DNA from: Rugosimonospora acidiphila
GTDB taxonomy: Bacteria > Actinomycetota > Actinomycetes > Mycobacteriales > Micromonosporaceae
Length of the DNA: 64,000 bases
Assembly (NCBI RefSeq): GCF_039543385.1
Contig: NZ_BAABJQ010000040.1
Span: 7,579-71,578, forward strand
Reading direction: 5' to 3'
Position 1 is the first letter of the stretch. Every line of letters starts with the position of its first letter. Shown here one piece after another: positions 26,210-33,692 of this stretch. The position numbers and the translations under genes were made by a program. The notes below the pieces were generated by a model, which made no database searches, had not been told where the DNA came from, and saw nothing but the letters and a program-made list of their open reading frames with translations.

Positions 26210-27352
26210 ATGGGATCGGTCGAAGTCATGAACGGTATTCTCAGATCGCCGGTGACCCGGGTGGTGTCCGTCCTCGCGGCGGCAACGGTACTGGCGGCAT
26301 GCAGCGTCGGGGTGAACGGCAGCGGCAGCGCGGGCGGCTCCTCGGCGTCCGGCACGGACGCGGTGACCTTCGCCGGCAAGACAATCACCCTCGTAGCCCC
26401 GTTCGCGGCCGGCGGCTCGGCCGACGTCCTGGCGCGCCTGACCGCGACGCAGCTCAGCGACTTCCTGCCGGGCAAGCCGACAGTGGTGGTCAAGAACATG
26501 GACGGCGGGGGAGGGTCGGTCGGCCTGAACTACGTGGCCAACCTGCAACCGGCCAACGGCCTGACTCTCGGGTTCTTCGGCGCCGGCATGGCGACCCGCT
26601 ACATCGCCAAGACCGCGGGCTTCGACGACCTTCCGGACCAGCCGCTGATCGGAGGCTTCCCGCAGGGACTGGTCCAGCCGGTCCGAGCCGCCCTGGGTAC
26701 CGACATCCCGACACTGCAGAAGTCCTCGAAGCCGCTGCGGGTCGCCGAGACCTCCGCCGGCGGCACCGGCGCCCTGTCGGCCACCATCGGCGACGGCCTG
26801 CTCGGCATACCGATCAAGCAGATCTTCGGGTTCAGCGGCGGCGGGGCCGACGCGGCCACCTCGATGCTCAGCGGCGAGACCGACGCCGCGCAGACCGCCG
26901 ACACCTCCTACGACCAGACGTTCCAGCCGTACGTCAAGAGCGGCAAGTTCAACGCGCTGTTCCAGACCGGCATCATGAACTCCCAGCAGCAGATCGTCCG
27001 CAGCCCCCTGGCGCCCAACGTGCCGACGATCCTGGAGATCTATCAGCAGCTGCACCCCAACGCGCAGCCCTCCGGCGAACTGTGGACGACCTACCAGCTC
27101 GCGGCCAACCTGAACACCTCGAACTACGTGCTCGCGGCGCGAAAGGGCACCCCCGACAACATCATGTCGACGGTGCGGACCGCGTTCAACAAGATGGCCG
27201 CCAGCGACGGCTGGAAGACCTTCACCCAGTCGAAGCTCACCGTCCCGCTGGCGACCACGGACGCCACGGTGGCCACCAAGTCGTGGAACGCGTTCCTGGA
27301 CAGCTCACCGGAGCAGGTGGCGCTGTTCAAGAAGTACAGCGGTCTGAAGTAG
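26210..27352 (+). CDS. tctC: Second TctC-family receptor lipoprotein
   Basis: 380 residues with signal peptide and lipobox VLAAC (about residue 31), a Ser/Gly-rich linker and the pattern FAGKTITLVAPFAAGGSADVLARL, then VVVKNMDGGGGSVGLNYVA. It differs well beyond conserved positions from the receptor at 18362, so it likely binds another carboxylate. ATG 26210 has GGAG eight bases upstream. It heads an operon with bicupin C and the second TctA-TctB fusion. Confidence 0.85.
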   Translation: MGSVEVMNGILRSPVTRVVSVLAAATVLAACSVGVNGSGSAGGSSASGTDAVTFAGKTITLVAPFAAGGSADVLARLTATQLSDFLPGKPTVVVKNMDGGGGSVGLNYVANLQPANGLTLGFFGAGMATRYIAKTAGFDDLPDQPLIGGFPQGLVQPVRAALGTDIPTLQKSSKPLRVAETSAGGTGALSATIGDGLLGIPIKQIFGFSGGGADAATSMLSGETDAAQTADTSYDQTFQPYVKSGKFNALFQTGIMNSQQQIVRSPLAPNVPTILEIYQQLHPNAQPSGELWTTYQLAANLNTSNYVLAARKGTPDNIMSTVRTAFNKMAASDGWKTFTQSKLTVPLATTDATVATKSWNAFLDSSPEQVALFKKYSGLK

Positions 27353-27387
27353 AGGGTGCCGGCGAGACCAGACCAGGAGGTTGCCCG

Positions 27388-28608
27388 GTGAGCAGCGCAT
27401 TCGTCGCACCGAGCGGGGAGCAGACCTACGCGGGGACCACCCGATACCGCCGACCGGCCCGCCCGTACGAGCGGTTCATGGCCGAGCAGGACATCCCGGT
27501 GTACCGGGGGATAGGCGTGCGCGACCTTCGCGCGCTGGAACTGCGACCGTGGGCGCGGCTGGGCGGCAACGGCGCCTTCATCCAGACCGACGGCACGGAC
27601 GGTCAGTGGGGCATGTTCCTGATCGAGGTGCCGGGCGGCGGCGTCACCAACCAGGAAAGGCACCTGTACGAGGAGGTCTTCTTCGTCGTCGACGGGCGCG
27701 GCACCACCGAGGTGTGGCTGGAGGGCGGGCCGCGAGTCCAGCGCTTCGAGTGGGGCCCGGGATCCATGTTCGCCATCCCGCCCAACGCCAACCACCGCAT
27801 CGTCAACGGCTCATCCGACCCGGCGCTGCTGTTGGCCGGTACCAACGCGCCACCCATCATGAACATCTTCTCCAGCGAGAGCTTCGTGTTCGACAATCCG
27901 GCGAGGCTCGTCGATTTCGCCGACGACGGCGACTACTACCGGCCGCCGGAGGACATCGTCCCCGACCCGGTGCGTGGCCGGGCAATGTGGCGGACCAACC
28001 TCGTACCGGACGTGGTGAACGTCGAGCTGCCGCTGGACAACGAGCGCTCGCCCGGGTATCGGCGGGTGGAGCCGCACATGGCCACGGACGCGTTCTTCTG
28101 CTTCATCGGTCAGCACGAGCCCGGCCGGTACTCCAAGGCACACCGGCACCCCTCCGGCGCGGTGCTCATCTGCGTCAAGGGCGAGGGGTACACCTACACG
28201 TGGCCGCGTGAGGCCGGCATGCGCCCGTGGGAAACCGGCCAGGAGCACCTGGTGAAGCGCCAGGAGTACGTGGCCGTCGGGATGGTCTCCGCGGCCCCGG
28301 GCGGTGGCGACTGGTACCACCAGCACTTCGCCACCGGCCCGGAGGGCCTGCGCCTGCTGGTGTGGGACGGCAGCGGGCGCTCCTACTACGGCTGGGGCGC
28401 GCCCGGCGAGGAACTGGTCGCCTCGCGGGTCAGCGTGCACCACGGCGGCCGGAGCATCGACTACGAGGACGAGGATCCGCACATCCGGCGGGAGTACGTC
28501 CGCCAGCTCGAGCGGCGCGGTGTCGCGCCGCGGATGGGCTTGACTGGTCCGGATCGTGGCGCGGCGCCAGACGCGCCGAGCCAGACCGGTCGCCCGAAGG
28601 GAGCCTGA
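27388..28608 (+). CDS. Bicupin protein, type II variant (copy C)
   Basis: 406 residues. It aligns with copies B and D (start RRPARPYERFMAEQDIPVYRGIGVRDLRALELRPWARLG) but is the only one that keeps the N-terminal second-motif His (PPNANHRIVN). The C-terminal barrel has AHRHPSGAVLICVKGEG and WYHQHFATG. It sits between the receptor and membrane genes of a transporter, suggesting it acts on the imported compound. GTG 27388 follows AGGAGG. The last 16 codons are formed by a sequence that recurs as a 37-bp repeat at 31865. Confidence 0.75.
   Translation: MSSAFVAPSGEQTYAGTTRYRRPARPYERFMAEQDIPVYRGIGVRDLRALELRPWARLGGNGAFIQTDGTDGQWGMFLIEVPGGGVTNQERHLYEEVFFVVDGRGTTEVWLEGGPRVQRFEWGPGSMFAIPPNANHRIVNGSSDPALLLAGTNAPPIMNIFSSESFVFDNPARLVDFADDGDYYRPPEDIVPDPVRGRAMWRTNLVPDVVNVELPLDNERSPGYRRVEPHMATDAFFCFIGQHEPGRYSKAHRHPSGAVLICVKGEGYTYTWPREAGMRPWETGQEHLVKRQEYVAVGMVSAAPGGGDWYHQHFATGPEGLRLLVWDGSGRSYYGWGAPGEELVASRVSVHHGGRSIDYEDEDPHIRREYVRQLERRGVAPRMGLTGPDRGAAPDAPSQTGRPKGA
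28563..28592. repeat. Dispersed copy of the 37-bp repeat unit
   Basis: Twenty-seven of these 30 bases match the unit at 31939. Part of a preceding unit is also visible upstream (from about 28543). The copy lies inside the 3' end of bicupin C. Confidence 0.6.
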
Positions 28609-28609
28609 C

Positions 28610-30817
28610 ATGCTTGGTGCGCTCGGCTCGGCGTTCTCGCAGTTCGGTTCGATGAGCGTCCTGTTGCTGTTGTTGGTCGGCACGCTCGTGGGGCTGGGCA
28701 TCGGCCTGCTACCGGGCATCGGCTCGATCGTGGCCATGTCGCTGCTGCTGCCGTTCACCTTTCACATGTCCAGCTTCGAGGCGTTCGCGCTGCTGCTCAG
28801 CCTCTACGCGGTGGTGACCACGGCCGGCGACCTGACCTCCATCCTGATCGGCATCCCCGCGCATCCCGAGTGCGCGGCGATGATCCTGGACGGCTACCCG
28901 ATGGCGCGCAAGGGCCAGGCCGGTCGGGCGATGGCGGCCTCCACCTACTCCGCGGTCATCGGCGCGGTGATAGGCGCGATCGCGCTGGCCATCTCGGTGC
29001 CGATCATGCGGCCGATCGTGCTGCACATCAACGCCGGTGAGCTGTTCACGCTGGCGATCCTGGGCGTGGTGATGGTGGGCGCGGTCAGCGGGGACTCGCC
29101 GCTGCAGGGCGCCGTGCTGGGCGGGGTCGGCCTGCTGCTGGCGGCCGTGGGGCCCGACGCGCAGACCGGCATCATCCGGTACGGCCTGGGCTCCACGTAC
29201 CTGATCGGTGGGGTACCGCTGATCCCGCTCGCGGTCGGGCTGTTCGCGGTACCGCAGCTTTTCGCGATACACGCGCGAAGACGAGAAACTCTCGGCAAGA
29301 CGACCACCATGACCGACGTCGGCCGGCGCACCGGGCTGCGGGACACCCTGACGCACTGGACCCTCGTTCTGCGCGGCAGCCTGATCGGCGTGGTCACTGG
29401 GATCGCGCCCGGCCTGGGCTCGTCGCTGGGACAGTGGGTCGCCTACGGCCAGGCGATGCAGACGTCGAAGCATCCCGAGCGGTTCGGTCGCGGCACCATC
29501 GAGGGCGTCATCGCGCCGGGTGCGAGCAACAACTCGAAGGAGGGCGGCTCGCTCATCCCCACCCTGGCGTTCGGCGTGCCGGGCTCGGGTGCGATGGCGG
29601 TGCTGCTGGGCGCGTTCCTCATCCTCGGGCTGACTCCCGGCCCGAGCATGCTGGAGGACCACCTCAACATCACGTTCTTTATGATCCTGATCCTCGTGGT
29701 GTCGAACATCCTGGGCGCCGTGCTGTGCCTGACCTTCCTGCGGCCGCTGGCCGCCATCACCAAGCTGCGCGGGGGACTGATCATCCCGTTCGTGATGTTC
29801 CTGGTGTTCGTGGGTGCCGCGGCGACCACCGGCCAGTTCGGCGACCTGGTCGTGATGCTCGTCGCCGGCCTGATCGCCTGGGTCCTCGGCCGGTACCACT
29901 GGCCGGTCATCCCGGTCATCCTCGGCTACGTGCTGGGCAAGAGCGCCGAACCCAACCTGTTCATCGCGCAGCGGGCCTACGGTTGGGCGTTCCTGGAGCG
30001 GCCGATCGTCATCGTCATCATCGCCATCGCGGTGGCCACGTTCATCTGGTCCACCCGGCTGCGCCGCCGGCAGCGGGCGCTGCGCCCGGCGCAGGAGGGT
30101 GACGGCACGGTGCGCATCGGCGCGGCGACCTGGCCGTCGCTGGTCATCTCGGTGTGCCTGACCGGGCTGGCGCTGTTCGCCGTGCTCGCCGCGCAGGGCT
30201 GGTCCCGGGACGCCAAGCTCTACCCGACGATCGTCGGCGTCGCGACGACCGGATTCGGCGTGCTGTGCATCCTCGAGTGCGTGCGCGCGCAACTGCGGTA
30301 CCGGCGGCGGCAGCGCGCCGCGCTGGCACCGGACGCCGGCGCCGCGGCCCCGCCCGAGTCCGCGCCAATGCCCGCGTCGACACCACCGCCCGCGGCGGCA
30401 CCCGCGTTCGGGCCCGCGTCTGGGCCCGCGTCTGGGCTCGGGACCGCGGTCGGTGCCGGGGTCGGGTCCGGCACCGCCCTGGCCGGCACCGCCGCCACCG
30501 CCCTCGTCGAGGCCGGCGAGCCGGTCGAGGCCGACGAGGTCGAGCGGGTGGCCGCGCCGAAGCTGCGCTCCGAGATCTGGATGCTGGCCTGGCTGCTGTG
30601 TACCTTCCTGGCCACCCGGGTGGTCGGCATCGGGCTGGCGGGCATGGCGTTCGCGGTCGTCTACCTGGTCTTCGCGGCCCGGGCGAAGCTGCGCGTGGCG
30701 CTGTTCTACGCGCTGCTGATCGGGGTCATGTTCTATCTCATTTTCGTGCACGTCCTGGCCATCGTGCTGCCGCCCACCGTGCTGCAGTTGACCGTGCTGG
30801 GCCTGCACCTCACGTAA
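28610..30817 (+). CDS. tctA: Second TctA-TctB fusion membrane protein
   Basis: 735 residues on the same plan as the fusion at 19548: TctA up to about residue 500 (GLLPGIGSIVAM, SILIGIPAHPECAAM, SSLGQWVAYGQ, SNNSKEGGSLIPT), TctB from about 506, and a Pro/Ala/Gly linker at about 565-648 between TctB helices two and three. ATG 28610 follows GAAGGGAG, one base after the bicupin stop. Together with the receptor at 26210 it makes a second complete carboxylate importer. Confidence 0.85.
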   Translation: MLGALGSAFSQFGSMSVLLLLLVGTLVGLGIGLLPGIGSIVAMSLLLPFTFHMSSFEAFALLLSLYAVVTTAGDLTSILIGIPAHPECAAMILDGYPMARKGQAGRAMAASTYSAVIGAVIGAIALAISVPIMRPIVLHINAGELFTLAILGVVMVGAVSGDSPLQGAVLGGVGLLLAAVGPDAQTGIIRYGLGSTYLIGGVPLIPLAVGLFAVPQLFAIHARRRETLGKTTTMTDVGRRTGLRDTLTHWTLVLRGSLIGVVTGIAPGLGSSLGQWVAYGQAMQTSKHPERFGRGTIEGVIAPGASNNSKEGGSLIPTLAFGVPGSGAMAVLLGAFLILGLTPGPSMLEDHLNITFFMILILVVSNILGAVLCLTFLRPLAAITKLRGGLIIPFVMFLVFVGAAATTGQFGDLVVMLVAGLIAWVLGRYHWPVIPVILGYVLGKSAEPNLFIAQRAYGWAFLERPIVIVIIAIAVATFIWSTRLRRRQRALRPAQEGDGTVRIGAATWPSLVISVCLTGLALFAVLAAQGWSRDAKLYPTIVGVATTGFGVLCILECVRAQLRYRRRQRAALAPDAGAAAPPESAPMPASTPPPAAAPAFGPASGPASGLGTAVGAGVGSGTALAGTAATALVEAGEPVEADEVERVAAPKLRSEIWMLAWLLCTFLATRVVGIGLAGMAFAVVYLVFAARAKLRVALFYALLIGVMFYLIFVHVLAIVLPPTVLQLTVLGLHLT

Positions 30818-30838
30818 GGTCGGCGGCGCTCGCCGTCG

Positions 30839-30854
30839 TTGACAGCCTGTTGTC
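30839..30854 (+). promoter_or_regulatory. Regulon operator with TTGACA, site 7
   Basis: TTGACA (30839-30844) runs into the motif GACAGCCTGTTGT (30841-30853), which includes the dyad ACAG-C-CTGT. The flank GTCGTTGACAG is identical at site 4. It precedes the CoA cassette. The -10 element is unclear. Confidence 0.45.
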
Positions 30855-30975
30855 TATATGAAATGGTCCAGATGCTTCCGCTGGACAGAACGTTGCGAGC
30901 GCGACACTCTCCCGGCCGGCATCGCGGATGCCAACGGCGGGGACGACGGGTCGCATCGACGAAGGACGGGCGGGA

Positions 30976-31806
30976 ATGGCTGAATACGACTTCCAGCAAC
31001 TCGGGGTACGGGTGGCCGATCAGGTGGCTGTCGTCGAACTGCTCTGGCCGGACGGCAGGTCCCCGGACAAGCAGGTCGGGCATCACGAACTGGCCACCTG
31101 CCTGACCCGGATGCGCGGCGACGACGACATCCGCGTGTTGGTGCTCAAGGGCGCGGTCGACGGCACCTTCTACGCGCCGTTCACCGGCGGTGAGCACAGC
31201 GCCGAGCCGTCCCGGTTCAAGAAGGGCGTGATGAGCGACCCGGAACACCTCTACCGGGCGCTGCAGGAGACGCAGCAGATCATGGACGCGATCACGCGGA
31301 TGGAGAAGCCGGTCATCGCGATGGTCAACGGCAACGCCCTGGGGCTCGGCGCGTCCCTCGCGATGGCCTGCGACTTCATCGTGGCCGACGAGGAAGCCTT
31401 CATCACCGACATCCATCTCGCCAACCACCACTTCGTACCGGGGGCGGCGACGTCGACCGGGATCGTCCCCGGGGACGGCGGGGTCGTGTTCTGGCCGGCC
31501 CAGCTCGGGCTGGTCAAGGCGAAGGAGTTCCTGATGACCGGCCGGCCGGTGACCGCCCGGACGCTGGCCGACCTGAACGCCATCACCAAGGCCGTGCCGG
31601 CGTCCGAGCTTCAGGCCGCTGTGGACGGCTACGTCCGGGAGCTGCTCGCCCGTCCGGCCTGGGCGCTGGGCTGGACGAAGCTGACCATCAACAAGCGCCT
31701 GCGCGCCGATCTCGAGCTGACCCTGGACGCGTCGGCGGCGCTGGAGGCGTTGAGCATGCGGGTCAGGGACGACTACCCGGGACCCAGGGGAAAGCAGACC
31801 CTGTAA
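30976..31806 (+). CDS. Enoyl-CoA hydratase/isomerase (crotonase) family protein
   Basis: 276 residues. The oxyanion-hole regions are LVLKGAVDGTFYAPFTGG and MVNGNALGLGASLAMACDFIVADEEAF, typical for crotonases, and the fold continues through the GDGG segment. It would add water to, isomerise or cleave an unsaturated acyl-CoA. ATG 30976 follows AAGGACGGGCGGG. It is the first gene of a CoA-thioester operon with a thiolase-fold protein and CoA-activating enzymes. Confidence 0.8.
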   Translation: MAEYDFQQLGVRVADQVAVVELLWPDGRSPDKQVGHHELATCLTRMRGDDDIRVLVLKGAVDGTFYAPFTGGEHSAEPSRFKKGVMSDPEHLYRALQETQQIMDAITRMEKPVIAMVNGNALGLGASLAMACDFIVADEEAFITDIHLANHHFVPGAATSTGIVPGDGGVVFWPAQLGLVKAKEFLMTGRPVTARTLADLNAITKAVPASELQAAVDGYVRELLARPAWALGWTKLTINKRLRADLELTLDASAALEALSMRVRDDYPGPRGKQTL

Positions 31807-31813
31807 CCCGACC

Positions 31814-31860
31814 GGTCTGGGTCGGCGACTGGTCTGGGTCGGCGACTGGTCTGGGTCGGG
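31814..31860. repeat. 17-bp tandem repeat, about 2.8 copies
   Basis: GGTCTGGGTCGGCGACT at 31814-31830 and 31831-31847 is followed by a partial copy. It lies eight bases after the crotonase stop codon. Confidence 0.85.
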
Positions 31861-31864
31861 GCGC

Positions 31865-32004
31865 GGCGCTGGACGCGCCGAGCCGGACTGGTCGGAAGTG
31901 TGGCGCTGGACGCGCCGCGCCGGACTGGTCGGAAGTGCGGCGCTGGACGCGCCGAGCCAGATCGGTCGGAAGTGCGGCGCTGGACGCGCCGAGCCGGACC
32001 GGCG
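31865..32004. repeat. 37-bp tandem repeat, about 3.8 copies
   Basis: Units start at 31865, 31902, 31939 and 31976, with few differences. Each begins with GGCGC-TGGAC-GCGCC, a 5-bp inverted repeat. There are no spacers. Together with the 17-bp array it fills most of the 251-base gap before the thiolase-fold gene. It may form successive hairpins in the mRNA. Confidence 0.85.
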
Positions 32005-32057
32005 GGGCCGCCTCGCGGCCCGGCGGGCGCCGCCAGGAGTGTGGAGGGGATGTCCAG

Positions 32058-33239
32058 ATGACGGAGCTGGCAATCGTGGGCATGGGCCTGTTGACCGGAG
32101 CGCAGACCGGCCGGAGCATGCGGTCGATCCTGGCCGAGGCCTCGCGGGTGGCCATCGAGGACGCGGGGGTGGCGCGCGATGAGGTCACCGCCGCCGTCGA
32201 GGTGCGCTCCGCCGCCGGGCGCGGAGGCCGGGTCGGCTCGTCCGACGCGTTCTGTCGGCTGCTCGGCCTGCCCGTCGACTTCTACCAACCGATCGGCCGG
32301 GGCGGCACCGGCGGCGCGTTCGCGCTCGCCATCGCCTCGGCGCTGATCGACCGGGGCATCGCGAACTACGTGGTGATCGCGGGAGGCTCGCTGGACTACT
32401 CGGAGTCCCGGCAGGCGAAGGCGGCGACCGGCGCGAAGGGCACCGTGCGGATAGAGCCGGAGGGGTACTGGGGGCGGCCGTTCGGCGACCTGCGCGCGGT
32501 CAGCCACCACAGCCTGTTCGCCTCCCGGCACATGCACGAGTTCGGCACCACCTCGCGCCACCTCGGCCTGATCGCCACCCAGCTGCGCGAGTGGGCGCAG
32601 CTCAACCCCCAGGCGCGCTACTACGGCCGCCCGCTGACCCTTGAGCAGTACGAGGCCGAGGACTACCTCGTCTACCCGTACCGGCGCGACGACGTGTGCG
32701 TGATGACGGATGGCGCGGTGGCCATGGTGGTGACCGGTGCCGACCGGGCTCGCGACGCGCAGCACCCGGTCTGGGTACGCGGGCTCGGGTTCGGTGAGGC
32801 CATGGCGCAGCTGTGGTGGGACAAGGGCAACTACACCTCGCTGGCCGTACGCAACGCCAAGGAACAGGCATTCGGGCAGGCCGGCATCACGCTGTCCGAC
32901 ATCGACTGCGCGCAGTTCTACGACTGCTTCACCGGTGAGGTGTTGCTGCAACTGGAGGACTACGGCTGGGCAGGCAAGGGCGAGGGCGGCGCGTTCCTGG
33001 AGTCCACCCGGATCGGGCCGGGCGGCACCGTCGCGGTGAACACCAGCGGCGGGCTGATGTCGGCGTACCACTTCGGCGACCTGACTGGGTTCTCCGAGGC
33101 ACTGCTGCAGCTGCGCGGTCGGGCGGGCGCGCGCCAACTGCCCGACTGCCGGACGGCGCTGGTGACCGGGCACGGCGGCGAGGTGCTGAACCCGGGCATG
33201 TGCTCGGCGCACAGCACAGTGGTTCTCGGTACGGACTGA
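32058..33239 (+). CDS. Thiolase-superfamily protein, Ltp2/SCP-x type
   Basis: 393 residues. The N-terminal nucleophile region reads IGRGGTGGAFALAIASAL, so the thiolase Cys is missing. The motif AQFYDCFTGEVLLQLEDYG and the C-terminal NTSGGLMSAYHFGDLTG and TGHGGE fit lipid-transfer thiolase-like proteins. Some of these (Ltp2) are retro-aldolases acting on CoA thioesters together with a DUF35 protein, and a DUF35 gene follows at once. So carbon-carbon cleavage of the crotonase product is plausible. ATG 32058 follows GGAGGGG. Confidence 0.75.
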   Translation: MTELAIVGMGLLTGAQTGRSMRSILAEASRVAIEDAGVARDEVTAAVEVRSAAGRGGRVGSSDAFCRLLGLPVDFYQPIGRGGTGGAFALAIASALIDRGIANYVVIAGGSLDYSESRQAKAATGAKGTVRIEPEGYWGRPFGDLRAVSHHSLFASRHMHEFGTTSRHLGLIATQLREWAQLNPQARYYGRPLTLEQYEAEDYLVYPYRRDDVCVMTDGAVAMVVTGADRARDAQHPVWVRGLGFGEAMAQLWWDKGNYTSLAVRNAKEQAFGQAGITLSDIDCAQFYDCFTGEVLLQLEDYGWAGKGEGGAFLESTRIGPGGTVAVNTSGGLMSAYHFGDLTGFSEALLQLRGRAGARQLPDCRTALVTGHGGEVLNPGMCSAHSTVVLGTD

Positions 33240-33272
33240 CGGCACCGGCCGCGATGACGGAAAGGGGTCAGC

Positions 33273-33692
33273 GTGACAACTCCATTGCCGAACATCGACA
33301 ATGACAATCGGGCGTTCTGGGACGGTGTGAACGAGGGCAGGTTCCTGCTCGCCAGGTGTGGCGTGTGCGGTGCCTGGTACTGGCCGATCTCGTACTGCCG
33401 GCAGCCGCACCCGGCCGCGCCGTTCATGGCGGACCTGGCGTGGACCGAGGGGTCGGGCAGGGGAACGGTCTTCGCGTTCAACGTGCACCACGTCGCCCTG
33501 GAGGGCTGGCTGGCCGACCGGCTGCCGTACGTGGTCGCCATCATCGAGCTCGCGGAGGGCCCGATGTTCGGCACCAACGTGGTCGACTGCCCGCCCTCGG
33601 AGGTGCGTGTCGGGATGCCGGTGGACATCGTCATCCGCGAGGTGGACGGGGTGAAGCTGCCGCTGGCCGTGCCGGCCGCGGTCCGCCGGTGA
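33273..33692 (+). CDS. DUF35 OB-fold zinc-ribbon protein
   Basis: 139 residues: an N-terminal helix (NRAFWDGVNEGRFLLARC), a rubredoxin-like ribbon (CGVCGAWYWP, only partly conserved in its second half, YCRQPH) and an OB-fold. Such proteins pair with thiolase-fold enzymes as structural partners, here the gene just upstream. The stop overlaps the next start (GTGA). Confidence 0.8.
   Translation: MTTPLPNIDNDNRAFWDGVNEGRFLLARCGVCGAWYWPISYCRQPHPAAPFMADLAWTEGSGRGTVFAFNVHHVALEGWLADRLPYVVAIIELAEGPMFGTNVVDCPPSEVRVGMPVDIVIREVDGVKLPLAVPAAVRR

Noticed and set aside
31865..32004. CRISPR-like array
   Set aside because: The 37-bp units are directly adjacent with no spacers, and no cas genes are present.
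32058..33239. Ordinary acetyl-CoA acetyltransferase
   Set aside because: No cysteine at the nucleophile position, and it has a DUF35 partner as in Ltp2-type proteins.
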